The notes below the pieces were generated by a model, which was given only the letters and a program-made list of their open reading frames with translations, was not told the DNA's origin and made no database searches. The translations under genes and the position numbers were made by a program. Shown here one piece after another: positions 12,836 to 21,963 of a stretch of DNA of 64,000 nt. Origin of the DNA: Apostichopus japonicus (lineage: Eukaryota; Echinodermata; Holothuroidea; Aspidochirotida; Stichopodidae). Every line of letters begins with the position of its first letter. Position 1 is the first letter of the stretch. The DNA lies in the NCBI RefSeq assembly GCF_037975245.1, contig NC_092568.1, positions 17,007,001 to 17,071,000 on the forward strand, read 5' to 3'.

Positions 12836-15800
12836 GTATATAACAGGAGTACCCTACTGGAGGGTGGAGAAATGGTATACTGTATTTTACTTTGTGTCTT
12901 TGCCTTTTCTGCATGGTGTCATCGTCTTAAAATTTCATTCCTTTGTTCTGCTTTCTACGAAATCTTTCTAGCTCTCAGAAGGAAGCATTGTGGTAAACAT
13001 TACTCTATACGAATCCATAGGAACAGATCAAGATATACAATATGTTGCCAGCCAAATTGAACACAAGGTAAACTCATCCCAAACAAGCCAGCTGTATTGT
13101 CCTATTGTTGTATTATATTCCATAATTATTGTTTGTCATTGAAAATATATTCCAGTTTTTGGGTTACACTGTAAGAAAAAGTATCTCCATGAATCTTTTT
13201 GGAACCTGCTGTTCGATATTTAGATTCGATATTAGATACTTCATTGTTCTGTACACGGCTGTGAAACAAAAAAAAGAGAACGTTTTAATTTTTTTTTAAG
13301 TATGAAATAGATTCAGTCTCTCATATCAATTTGGTCTACGCATGAGGAAATGATCAATGCAGACCTTTCACAGGCATATAAGCCAAAGGAATTTGCGGCC
13401 AAAAATTAAAGTTCCCTTTGAAAAAGTGACTTGAATAACAGATATTTTGCTTTGCTCTATGTTTGTATCTCTATTGTGTCCCTGATCCCTGTTGGCAAGT
13501 TTGTTTTGCAAGTGTTACTGGTCAAAATTCAAAGGGCTAGAGAATGGAGTGTAAAATTACCCAATGATCAAAGCTAGTCTTTATATTCAGTACAACAACT
13601 AGGAAAGTAGATTATAATACAAAAAAAATGAAGATACCTTTCAAGTATACACGTGAGTACCATAGCACATTTGTATGTATGTATGTATGTATGCGTGTAT
13701 GTATGCGTGTATGTATGCGTGTATGTATGTATGTATTTTAGATCCTCCTGCAAGCAGGAACTCGCGAAGAAGCCTCATTGCCTTATCAAAGTCGCAAGCT
13801 GACGGAAGTCAGTCTCTTACATTCATATTTAACGTCCATGATTATAAATTGTCAATTGTCAACAACTCTGTAACTGGACGACATACATTAATCTTGGAGT
13901 GACTCGAACTTGGGACCTTATGATTGGAAGGCACCGGCGTTAACCACTGAGCTAACACTCCATCACACATCATAATAAAATTACTTGGTAAAAATCATTT
14001 GTGCTTCTAACATTAACAATAATTCAAGCTTAATTTATCATTTTGTCCTCTGCTCTCAGGTCATGTCTGGATCTTTGCATATAGCCTTTGATGGGTTCTT
14101 GATACCAGCAAAGTCAGAGAGTTTCTCAGAAACGGTTGTCAAAATGCCTAACGATGATGGCGAGGTTTCAAGCATTGTTATTGTCTTCCTCTGTTTCGGG
14201 ATCATCTCTTTCCTTATTCTCGTGGTGATAATCATGGGACTTCGACTCTATTGCAGGGTAAGATTAATTCTTGTGAGCTTGTTTAAAGGCATTGAAGACT
14301 CGCCCCATAATGTGTGCAGCTATCTGAAAAAGTTAACTTTCTGTTGCTTGCAAGTGACGTTTTGTTCGTGTCGCTACAAAATGCAGACAGTAATGAAACA
14401 TGATACCTTAATTGTTATCTTTAGCTGGACCTGAGATGTCCATCGCTATATCGTTTGTATACTGTGCTGTGGGTATTGGCTGCAGCTGTATATACTGACT
14501 GTACACTAGTGTCTAATTACCGACGGTAGCAAGCTGTGTGTGTATTTTCTGGGATCGATGGTGGTGTTTAACACTTCTGTTACACCTCATTGGAAACTAG
14601 GTCAAATAACCGGCATTAGACGTTTCTTTTTGCGCGAGTCTTCACACCCTTTAAAGGAGTATTATAAAGTTGAAGTTATTATAAAGTTGAAGTGTTATTC
14701 AAGGAAGCATTTATGGAACAAAGGGGAAGATGTATGTTTCTTATCTGTGCATGCATTCTCTCTCTGTGAGAGCAAATATCACATTTCAAATTGGTATTTA
14801 ATGACATTGCAATTGTCTTTTTGTGATATATGTTGTGAAAATGCGGCTTTGTATATCATAACAGTTCCTTTTAAACAGGGCATAGGATTGGTCTAAAATT
14901 CCTGATTGTGTTAAAAAAAAAATTGTGAAAGTTTCTTAAATAAAGTGCCCCTCGTTTGGAATGGATTGTGATTTAAACTATGAGTGTGACTATTATTGTG
15001 AATGTGTTCGATATTGGCACTCTTATGACTAATGCTATCAATATCATTCAGTGAGTATGAATAGTACTGTGATACTATTGCTAGTATGACTGTTTCTGTG
15101 AATGTGACTTATGCTATGAGTATGACCAATACTGTGAATGTATTTAATATCACTATTATCAGTAATGCTATAAATATTATTAAGTGAGTATGAAAAGTAC
15201 TGTAATAACTGTTGCTAGTATGACTGTTTCTGTGAATGTGACTTATGCTATGAGTATTACCAATACTGTGAATGTGTTTAATACCAGTATTATCACAAAT
15301 GCTATCAATATCATTAAGTGAGTATGAATAGTACTTACTGTGATACTATTGCTAGTATAACTGTTTCTGTGAATGTGACTTATACTATGAGTATAGCCAA
15401 TCCTGTGAATTTATTTAATATCACTAATGCTATAAATATCATTAAATGAGTAAGAATAGTACTTACTATGATACTATTGCTAGTATGACTGTTTCTGTGA
15501 ATGCGAATAATTCTATGAGTATGGCCAATACTGTGAATGTCATGAAACTTTGAATCTGACTGAATTTTTTATAAATAAAAGTTACTCATAGACAGACCAA
15601 TTTGTCAGGACTGGATATTGCTATTAATGATATCATTTTGTGAGTGAATATAACTAGACAGATGCAGTCTAGCCATAAAAAACTAAACTTATATTCCTGA
15701 AATAGTTGAAAAGAAATTAGTCTTGTCAAACACCCTCCATACCACTTTGGCAATCAGCTGCATTGAGACTTGATAAAGCATGACTCCAAAAATGGAATTT

Positions 15801-16631
15801 TGAAGTACTTTGTTACTGCAGATAAAATCTATGCTAATAAACTTGATATCCTGGTATCCTGAACCCCTTCCTGTTTGTCTGGTTTTTTGAAATTGCATCT
15901 ATAAGACTAGCCGACCACTGCTGGAGGTTTGAACCTATGTTTATGTTGAGACACTTTCTGTATGATAGGTTATACCTTAATTTTTTAATTTTCAGAAAGC
16001 AAAGCCACAAACAAGAGGTTCATCACAGAGAAGGCGGCTCTTCAGGGTAAATTTTTTCTTCCCTGGATTTGAAGATGTTTGTTTATGACTTTAACCCCCA
16101 TTTCTCATATTTCTCTAAACATATTCAAATATCTAAAAAGACTAAAATGGAAAAGGTAATAGTCAGAAAGGAGGAAGAAAAGGCTTGCAGAGTGACATCA
16201 GATAGTGAAATCACATGAGCTACAATGTTTAACATGTTTGAAGGTAGTAGAGTATTGTTTTGTTATGTAAATGTTTGATTTGTTATGCGCATAATCTTGT
16301 CTTCTCTCTGTCAAGCTATTCATCATGGATTCGGTAGGTATTTTCTTTCTTTGGAATGTTTCTCAACATCTCCTCCTGTTATTGTTCCGTTGCACCGATT
16401 TATACTCATCATCACGATTATGAATATTATCAATTTATCATTATCGTTATCATTTTACAGTCGAGAGGGAGCGAATCATCAGAGGACATTCCTCCAACCG
16501 CCGTTTGGGATAATTCGAAGGCAGGTGAGACCCAGGAAGAGGCAGAAGAAAGCCCTGTGGTCTTTAACATCCCTCATTCGGTCATGACCTGTCCAGGGAG
16601 ACTGAGACAGAAGGGACTCGATGGAATCTGA
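587..16631 (+). CDS. EGF/VWC-like/SEA single-pass membrane protein (5' partial, 20 exons)
   Basis: Exons by GT-AG sites and phase: 587-733, 1637-1876, 2546-2680, 2954-3079, 3930-4073, 5318-5381, 6267-6310, 7090-7153, 7361-7404, 7938-8007, 8519-8562, 8947-9016, 9552-9595, 9897-9903, 10583-10660, 12468-12531, 12972-13067, 14060-14257, 15996-16046 and 16461-16631. They sum to 1901 nt, in frame from a phase-1 entry to TGA, about 632 residues. Module order is five EGF-like modules (residues about 1-264, with a Thr/Pro stalk after the second), four VWC-like Cys repeats (265-412), a SEA-type module (about 415-510), a transmembrane helix (about 533-555) and a cytoplasmic tail. The order fits a cell-surface adhesion, receptor or mucin-like protein. 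I do not recognise a specific orthologue. Signal peptide and N-terminus lie upstream of the window. Exon boundaries are hand predictions without transcript data. Confidence 0.85.
1637..1876 (+). CDS. exon: EGF-like module 2 plus Thr/Pro stalk
   Basis: Phase 1-1 exon of 240 bp. The first half is an EGF module ([12 protein letters not shown] ... CVC ... GFTGLDC). The second half is a Thr/Ser/Pro/Glu-rich linker of about 38 residues containing three tandem ETPRTST-type heptads encoded by a 21-bp repeat. The linker is a likely O-glycosylated spacer. Confidence 0.85.
2546..2680 (+). CDS. exon: EGF-like module 3
   Basis: Phase 1-1 exon of 135 bp after TTGTCAG, with GTAAGT donor. Six cysteines ([14 protein letters not shown] ... 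[12 protein letters not shown]) fit an EGF fold with a longer loop between Cys3 and Cys4 ([12 protein letters not shown]). Confidence 0.85.
2954..3079 (+). CDS. exon: EGF-like module 4 (divergent)
   Basis: Phase 1-1 exon of 126 bp after TTTTTCAG. The peptide reads [14 protein letters not shown] ... [12 protein letters not shown] and keeps six cysteines. It lacks the usual Gly-rich ending before the last Cys, so it is a degenerate EGF module. The flanking exons need this phase. Confidence 0.75.
   Translation, partial: LPMYVLVDHVVQMPRATLTPHQSQDIAADVYGLTDFVLAIL
3930..4073 (+). CDS. exon: EGF-like module 5
   Basis: Phase 1-1 exon of 144 bp after TTTCTGCAG, with GTAAGC donor. A short Thr/Pro linker precedes [14 protein letters not shown] ... 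[12 protein letters not shown], a standard six-Cys EGF pattern. It joins in phase to the first VWC-like exon at 5318. Confidence 0.85.
4074..5317 (+). other. intron, no further exon seen
   Basis: AT-rich, with no phase-1 Cys-rich open stretch flanked by splice sites. It separates the EGF block from the VWC-like block. Confidence 0.5.
5318..6310 (+). CDS. VWC-like Cys repeat 1 (exons 5318-5381 and 6267-6310)
   Basis: A 64-bp plus a 44-bp exon give 36 residues: [14 protein letters not shown] ... DGCIMCNC ... DWQCSEETC. The intron sits after the second base of a Cys codon (TG|C). The pattern C-x(n)-G-x(n)-C-x2-CxC-x5-W-x-C-x4-C resembles the N-terminal half of von Willebrand type C domains. Binding partners cannot be read from sequence. 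Confidence 0.75.
5640..6262 (+). repeat. intronic minisatellite (TATGGTTATTATC unit)
   Basis: About twenty degenerate units of roughly 28-34 bp built on TTTTGTATGGTTATTATC(T/A)CTGG lie directly before the acceptor of the exon at 6267. The array is T-rich and may act as a long polypyrimidine-like tract. Confidence 0.8.
7090..7404 (+). CDS. VWC-like Cys repeat 2 (exons 7090-7153 and 7361-7404)
   Basis: 64-bp plus 44-bp exons encode [15 protein letters not shown] ... CMTCFC ... GWLCSDADC. Exon lengths and the TG|T split cysteine are the same as in repeat 1, showing duplication as an exon pair. Confidence 0.8.
7938..8562 (+). CDS. VWC-like Cys repeat 3 (exons 7938-8007 and 8519-8562)
   Basis: 70-bp plus 44-bp exons encode [14 protein letters not shown] ... 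CQTCFC ... DWTCTEKDC. The first exon is two codons longer than in repeats 1 and 2; the second is again exactly 44 bp. A 249-bp MITE lies in its intron. Confidence 0.8.
8214..8462 (+). mobile_element. hAT-type MITE with 8-bp target duplication
   Basis: A 249-bp element lies between two exact copies of CACATCCA (8206-8213 and 8463-8470). The ends are imperfect inverted repeats (CAGAGGTGGTACCAG and CTGGTGCCACCCTG). The centre has G- and C-homopolymer runs and no ORF. The 8-bp duplication and CAG...CTG ends fit hAT non-autonomous elements. Confidence 0.75.
8947..9595 (+). CDS. VWC-like Cys repeat 4 (exons 8947-9016 and 9552-9595)
   Basis: 70-bp plus 44-bp exons encode [15 protein letters not shown] ... 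CNVCTC ... EWRCTVKDC. The structure equals repeat 3, so repeats 3 and 4 are probably the most recent duplicates. It exits in phase 1 to the microexon. Confidence 0.8.
9897..9903 (+). CDS. 7-nt microexon linking Cys repeats to SEA module
   Basis: ATGATTT lies between a strong polypyrimidine tract plus CTACAG and the donor GTAAGTT. The upstream exon ends in phase 1 and the exon at 10583 needs phase 2. Exactly one base modulo three is required, and these 7 nt provide it, reading Asp-Asp-Leu. Without it the downstream SEA and transmembrane exons are out of frame. Confidence 0.65.
10583..14257 (+). CDS. SEA-type module and transmembrane helix (exons 10583-10660, 12468-12531, 12972-13067, 14060-14257)
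   Basis: Joined peptide: [15 protein letters not shown], then [20 protein letters not shown], then [15 protein letters not shown], then [14 protein letters not shown]. The beta-helix-helix-beta layout and the GSIVV motif match SEA domains, which self-cleave between Gly and Ser. Exon 14060-14257 adds a juxtamembrane acidic stretch, a helix of about 23 hydrophobic residues ([20 protein letters not shown]) and the stop-transfer residues RLYCR. All junction phases agree (2, 0, 0, 0). Confidence 0.75.
12639..12842. repeat. (TA)n microsatellite in intron
   Basis: About 200 bp of nearly pure TA with occasional TG and TT interruptions. Apparent ORFs of Ile/Tyr on both strands are artefacts. Confidence 0.95.
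13671..13966 (-). mobile_element. tRNA-derived SINE with (ATAC)n tail
   Basis: On the minus strand the 5' head (about 13966-13895) has an A-box (TTAGCTCAGTGG), a B-box (GTTCGAGTC) and a 6-of-7 acceptor-like stem, GGAGTGT against TCACTCC. A body of about 160 bp follows, then a short microsatellite tail (13671-13735). The anticodon-type loop is 8 nt, so this is not a functional tRNA. Confidence 0.75.
14990..15560 (+). repeat. intronic tandem repeat of about 128-137 bp, four copies
   Basis: The block GCTAGTATGACTGTTTCTGTG recurs near 15080, 15214, 15351 and 15479. TATGAGTATGACCAATACTG and ATCATTAAGTGAGTATGA are at matching offsets. Confidence 0.8.
15996..16631 (+). CDS. cytoplasmic tail exons (15996-16046 and 16461-16631) with stop
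   Basis: The first exon encodes a basic 17-residue segment ([17 protein letters not shown]). The last encodes 56 residues, rich in Ser/Glu ([17 protein letters not shown]), ending in [15 protein letters not shown] and TGA at 16629-16631. No kinase, SH2 or PDZ-binding motif is obvious. Confidence 0.8.
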
Positions 16632-16690
16632 AGTCCATCGGAATATCCGGATGCTGCCAATCTGCAAACGCAGTAGGACAAAAACAAATA

Positions 16691-16696
16691 AATAAA
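16691..16696 (+). terminator. polyadenylation signal AATAAA
   Basis: Canonical AATAAA about 60 bp after the stop of the EGF/VWC/SEA gene, consistent with a short 3' UTR. Confidence 0.65.
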
Positions 16697-16699
16697 GAA

Positions 16700-19600
16700 T
16701 TTTAATTCTGAATAACTTTTCATGACTTTTCAATATATGGCCTCCTTGTTACCCATTTATGGAAGGGTCACAAGCTACTTAGTACCAAACAAGTTTTCAC
16801 TACAATGGAATAATTGCTGCTGATTTTGGACTTTCTTAACCTCACAAATGGACTTATTTCTGATTCATAAAATTACAATTGTTTGGTTCAGACGGACAGG
16901 GACAGATGTTCTACAGCTACCTCAGAAGCAATAAGAAAGAAAATTGTCCAAATACTGCAAAAATACGACTCAAACTTTTAAACTCTGATTGCAGGTTGTT
17001 CAAAAGGTAAATAGAAGCTTCAAACATCCTTTGTTTTTTTTTATTTTTTTTTTTTGGTAGGGCATTGTAAGGTTTCTTTTCAGCAGTGAATAATCCCGCC
17101 AACTGCTACAGTGGTGAGAAAGTTATGTAAGAAAAATGAAGGAATATTTGATCATTTTTAACAATTTCCTATCGGTTTCATCATCTGAGCAGATCTTCGT
17201 CAATCGTCTTCTTATATCACACTCTGACTCTTGTCTGACTATCATGCCAGAAGTTGTTGATTGTCATGGCAACTGAAATTATCATTACAGCATGTTTCTT
17301 TATAAATGTAGCCTTTTACATTAGTTAATATGTCTGTGGTAACAATTTCTGGTAGTGTTTATTAGAGAAGTATTTGGAAAAAAAAAGTTGCGAGGTACCC
17401 AACACAACGTCATGTCAGAGTTTGATGTGAAACTCAAGTTATGGACATTGCTCTGCTCTCTGTTGTGGCATTTTTTTAGTGTATTTCTGTAATAATTGTA
17501 ATAAAAGAGAAATTTATGAATAAATAACTAGAGTCAGAAATTATGAAATAGTCTTCTAGTTATTATATATATACTTTTTTTTTAACGTAAGTGCAATTTC
17601 TATGTTACATTTTTATGACTTATACTAAAAAAATATGATAGTATATAAAGAATTTGAAATGGCTAAACTCAGAGGTATTTTAATCATTAACTCAAAAGAA
17701 AGTTTAATTGTTGTTAATAAAGAGTCTTTTGATCAATATTAGTTGATATAATACAGTACAAAATATTGGCAAATTGATTTACCCATTATTTACAGTTATT
17801 TTTATTTTTTATGTTTTGTGAAAGTTTCTATTCCAGACAGTATCGAGAATGAAAACTTTTGAGAGTTTTGGAAGTTTTTAAGTGAGAAAACCATTTTCCA
17901 AGGTATTAAGTTGTAAGATTTTAAATGTAAGTTTTAATGATCATCTGTATCCTAACCAAATTTTAGCCAGCTAACATTGCTAGACGTTTGCCAGTTTTAT
18001 CCATCAAAATGATTTCAAACTTTTGAGGAGAAAACAAAATTACTGAGACTTTTGGAGGTTTTAGGGTAATAGTCCAAATAGAAAGTAAAATATTTATCCT
18101 TTGTGTCGTATTTTAACTTGTCTAACCTTTTTGTCTTTTTGGGGGGAGGGGGAGGGGGGCGATTAAAAGCGTAAAAAGACAACAATTCATATTTTGTCCA
18201 TTCCGTTTTTTGTGTTCAGCTATGACTTCACTACTGTTTCATTCCCTTAACATTGCAAATGTAAACTGAAAATATTTCAAACAAATGATTGTAAAGAATT
18301 AAGGACCAATGTTCGCCAGGATTGGACCGTTTTGGTCAAGTACAAATCTACCTCTGGACATATACTATTATTGCCAGATGTTTTTAGTTGACATGCAGTG
18401 GTTTTCATGCTCATTGTTTTACACCTTAGAAGCAATAAGACCTGGAAATTTATCACAGACTGTGAAGATATTGCTTCAGAGGTCTTGATTGTATATTCTA
18501 ACATAGAGGGTGCATCTTACTATTATGTACCTCTCTCTCTGTTTCTCTTTTGCCCTTTTCCTTTTCCTTCTTTTTTTTTATTTAAATTTTGTTTTGTATA
18601 AATTTGCAAATTTATACATGTTTCATGAGGTTGTTTAGCTAGGGATGAGTCCATTGTTTTAACTAATGTTCTGTAAATGTGAAGGCCTATTTTGTGTATC
18701 TCTGGATAGAGTTCTCATTGTTACATAGTCTCCAAACTTTAGTGTAGTTACTTCAGTTTTGTGGATTATATGTAATTTCGTTTAGTTATGTAAGAGCAAA
18801 GAAATGCAACAATTGTCTTTCACTGGCCAACAAACTGAGCTATAAATATATATGTGTGTGTGTACTATATATATAAATCTATATATATATATGCAACTTA
18901 CACTTATCCAGCGTCATACTTTCATTGTGTTACATTTTGTACTTTTATTAAGTAAGTATTGCTGACGAAGGTCCCAGGGGGACCGACAATTGTTATGTGA
19001 TGTTAGGGTGAAAGCATTCGTAGTAGATGACAATGAAATTGAAGAAATAAAATATATGTAAATACTAAATCGTCTGTTCTTACCCTCGCTTTTTTTTTCA
19101 TTGTCTTTCAAACATTATCTTAATTTTTAATTGATTAATTCGGTTCATTCAAAGTTTTACCATCAGCCGTTTACATAAATCGATGGCTATCAATGACATC
19201 AGTTCTACATGAAGGTGGCTGGTGGTGATGATTGGTATTCCCTTCTAGACTTTTCTTTCTATTCAGTCCCCTCCCGCATGAAAGAAGAAATCCTTGAAAC
19301 TTTAAAACGGTTCGTCGAACCCCGCCGAAGTCTCATGCATGTGTTTGTTGAGTAGGATCGCTAGTGCACTGGACGTTTATTAATCGGGCGCGTGGGTGTA
19401 AGCCCCTAGGAACCATTTCGACTACACAAAAAAAGAAGTAGTCTGTTAGTGCAACCTAAGGTGTAGACCTACTTATATACCTTATTTGTAGCCAAAGTAC
19501 GCCTAAGAAGAATTCACCATTTCACGTCTAAAAGGTTCATTTTTCTGACCCACCCCCCCCCCCGACTGAACCCGTACAAGGGAGTCGGCTTAATCGATCC

Positions 19601-21250
19601 TACACCCCTTCCATGATTAAAATACTGGATCTACACCTGGTAATCTGACTCCCTTCCGATTGCAGATGCATTGTCCTATATAGATTACGCTCGAAAAGAA
19701 GTGTTTTACCTAGATGTTGTTATGACCATTCAATTCTACACGACCTATGCATTACTTGTCATGTTAAAACTAGACCAATAACTACTGTATGACGACGTAC
19801 ACGTTAAATTCAAGCAGGAAACTTCATTTAGCGTCGCTATTCCTTCCCAAAATGAACATGGACAATCAATGACCCACTGACCGTAATCTTTCGAATCCTG
19901 TTCAAGCTATTTACGAGGTACCATTCTCTTGTAGAAAATTACTATGTGCTATATCTGGCAGTATTCTTGCCATCAATGACCATGGAAGTCGTGATCTACC
20001 TCCTTATTTCTTCTCACGCGAGAGGCATAGGGTTCGATCCTAGCAGAATCTTCTTCAGAGGCGAACTTTGGCGTAACCACCTTATTTGTAATGGGCGGAG
20101 GGTGGGTGGGTGGGGTTGGAGGCTAACATGATAAGTCGTCCAACGGAGTGGTCTAAGGGGGAGAGGTTCCACTTTCCTTTGAGAATTTGATTTAAAATGG
20201 AGGGGGCTTCGATGCAAAGTTTTGGTGCTATAGTTTGCAACATTTGAAACAATGATGATGGATTTTCGACTGTTCGACTGTTCGATGTTATATATTTAGG
20301 TACTGTAACTAGGAAGTTTTGCAATTTTTGTCTGTCAGGCAGGGGGTGATTTTATTATGGGTGATTTTGGCCCCCCCCCCACCCCAGCGTAGAATACGCT
20401 ATTGGCCCCTGCTGCTAGGATTGAAATGTCAGGCCCTCTAACTTTCATATGCCTACCTACCTAGACTTTCTGCAGTAGATTAGCAGTTTGTTAACAATCT
20501 TTTTATCCTCTCTTTTCTTCTCTTTAAATACGTAAAATATTTCCAATTTGTACCAACTACAGAAACGTTCTCCTGGTTGATGTACTTTAAATGTTATTAG
20601 TATTATTATTTGTAACTCTACCATGAATTACCTTAAACTTCTTCCAATGGAAAAGTCAATCTTATTTAGGAGCGTGTAGTATACACCACACTCGCTGTGG
20701 TTAGATATCACCGTAAGCTTTAACTGCTGTAGCTAGGACCGAAAACATCGCTTTAAGCCGTAATGACGCCAGACAGTGGGATGGAAGGGGGAGGGGGGTC
20801 GGTATTGGAGTCCTTGCTTACGTCCTTTTCAGTAATGGTAACAACATAATTGAGTTCCCTGTGAGTTAATCTTATATCTTGAATTGATACACAAAGGTAC
20901 AAAGCTTTACTACGAGAGACATGAGTCAAAGTCAGTCCGTTTGCAAATATTTTAATCATTTGTAAAAACAGATAACCTTCATTTCTTTGCCTATATTTAT
21001 CAACTTCGTCAGAGCTTGTAAGAGCCGACTACCAGATGTGTGTTAGAGCTTCGGTCACTACGGTATTGATGTCAATTGTTTCAATGACAAACTAGACAGG
21101 AACAAAACATAACCCAAAGAAGAAATGTAGAATAGATGTCAGAAACAAAACACAAACAAACAGTGATTAACCTTTCAACTTCAAACGATTAAAATCTATT
21201 CTATTTCAAGAGAATATCAACTGAACAATTGGCTCTTGAACCATATACAT
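16700..21250. other. intergenic, no gene supported
   Basis: AT-rich sequence with scattered homopolymers and a small TA/TG array near 18845-18890. I see no exon-like open frame with domain content. A possible retroelement-terminus hairpin is listed separately. Confidence 0.6.
18961..19000 (+). other. hairpin motif CTGACGA...GGTCCCAGGGGGACC...GACA
   Basis: CTGACGA followed by a short GGTCC/GGACC stem-loop and GACA resembles a hammerhead core (CUGANGA, stem II, GAAA) with the last box altered. Similar hairpins occur near ends of Penelope-like elements. No cleavage site or stem III could be assigned. Confidence 0.25.
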
Positions 21251-21251
21251 A

Positions 21252-21574
21252 CAGGGGGTAGGAGCCGGGGGGGGGGGGGGCACTGGGGGCACATGCCCCC
21301 ACTTTTTTCCAAAATAGCAAATATTCCCTACTGACAAGTAAAATGTGCCCCTTTGATGAAGAACTGTCTTTTGGATATCTTAAGCCTTTGTTAATTTTAA
21401 ATAGAGTCACGTGCACCATAATAATATTGATAGCAAACTAATGTATCATATATTTAAGGGATATGGCCGGTGTGTATCGGTTAATAGCATAACGAGTGGT
21501 GGTTGTGAAATGAGAAAGTGCCCCTCTGATGTTGTGCCCCCCCCTCCCACTTTTTGGAAGCTTCCTACCCCCTG
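21252..21574. mobile_element. hAT-type MITE
   Basis: A 323-bp element with inverted ends CAGGGGGTAGGA and TCCTACCCCCTG, flanked by TATACATA (21244-21251) and GATACATA (21575-21582), seven of eight matching. The interior is G/C-homopolymer rich and non-coding. It abuts a (TA)n array at 21581-21653. Confidence 0.65.
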
Positions 21575-21580
21575 GATACA

Positions 21581-21584
21581 TATA

Positions 21585-21653
<69 letters not shown>
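21581..21653. repeat. (TA)n microsatellite
   Basis: About 70 bp of TA directly after the right end of the MITE. Confidence 0.95.
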
Positions 21654-21656
<3 letters not shown>

Positions 21657-21711
21657 TGATCCGCCCTTCGGTCATGTTTTGCTGCCATATATATATATTT
21701 AATTATTGATG

Positions 21712-21950
21712 TCGAACAATCCGAGATTTGCCTCGTAGGACCATCCGAGAGTTATCCCGAGGGTTATCCCGATGTAACTATTCGAGAGATTTCCGGAGAC
21801 TTATCCCGTTATAACCATTCGAGAGGAAGTTCGAAGAGTTATCCCGTCAAAACCGACGGAGAGCTTTTTCTTAGTTCGAGAGTTATTCGCCCATAAGCAA
21901 TCGAGAGTTTAACGTAGGGTTATCCTTCGAACCACCTGAGAGGTGTCCAT
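21712..21950. repeat. degenerate repeat of CGAGAG and TTATCCCG blocks
   Basis: Roughly five imperfect units of 40-50 bp, each combining (T)CGAGAG with GTTATCCCG and a TAACC/TAACT spacer. The array ends just 3' of the lectin stop codon on the minus strand. It has no coding potential. Confidence 0.6.
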
Positions 21951-21963
21951 CATATCCAGTCAT

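Noticed and set aside
12631-12971. Tyr/Ile repeat proteins on both strands
   Set aside because: Translation of a (TA)n microsatellite.
13895-13966. functional minus-strand tRNA
   Set aside because: Anticodon-type loop of 8 nt, a mismatch in the acceptor stem and a SINE body attached.
20014-20060. GGGTTCGATCC as a tRNA gene
   Set aside because: A perfect B-box but no A-box or acceptor stem at tRNA distance.
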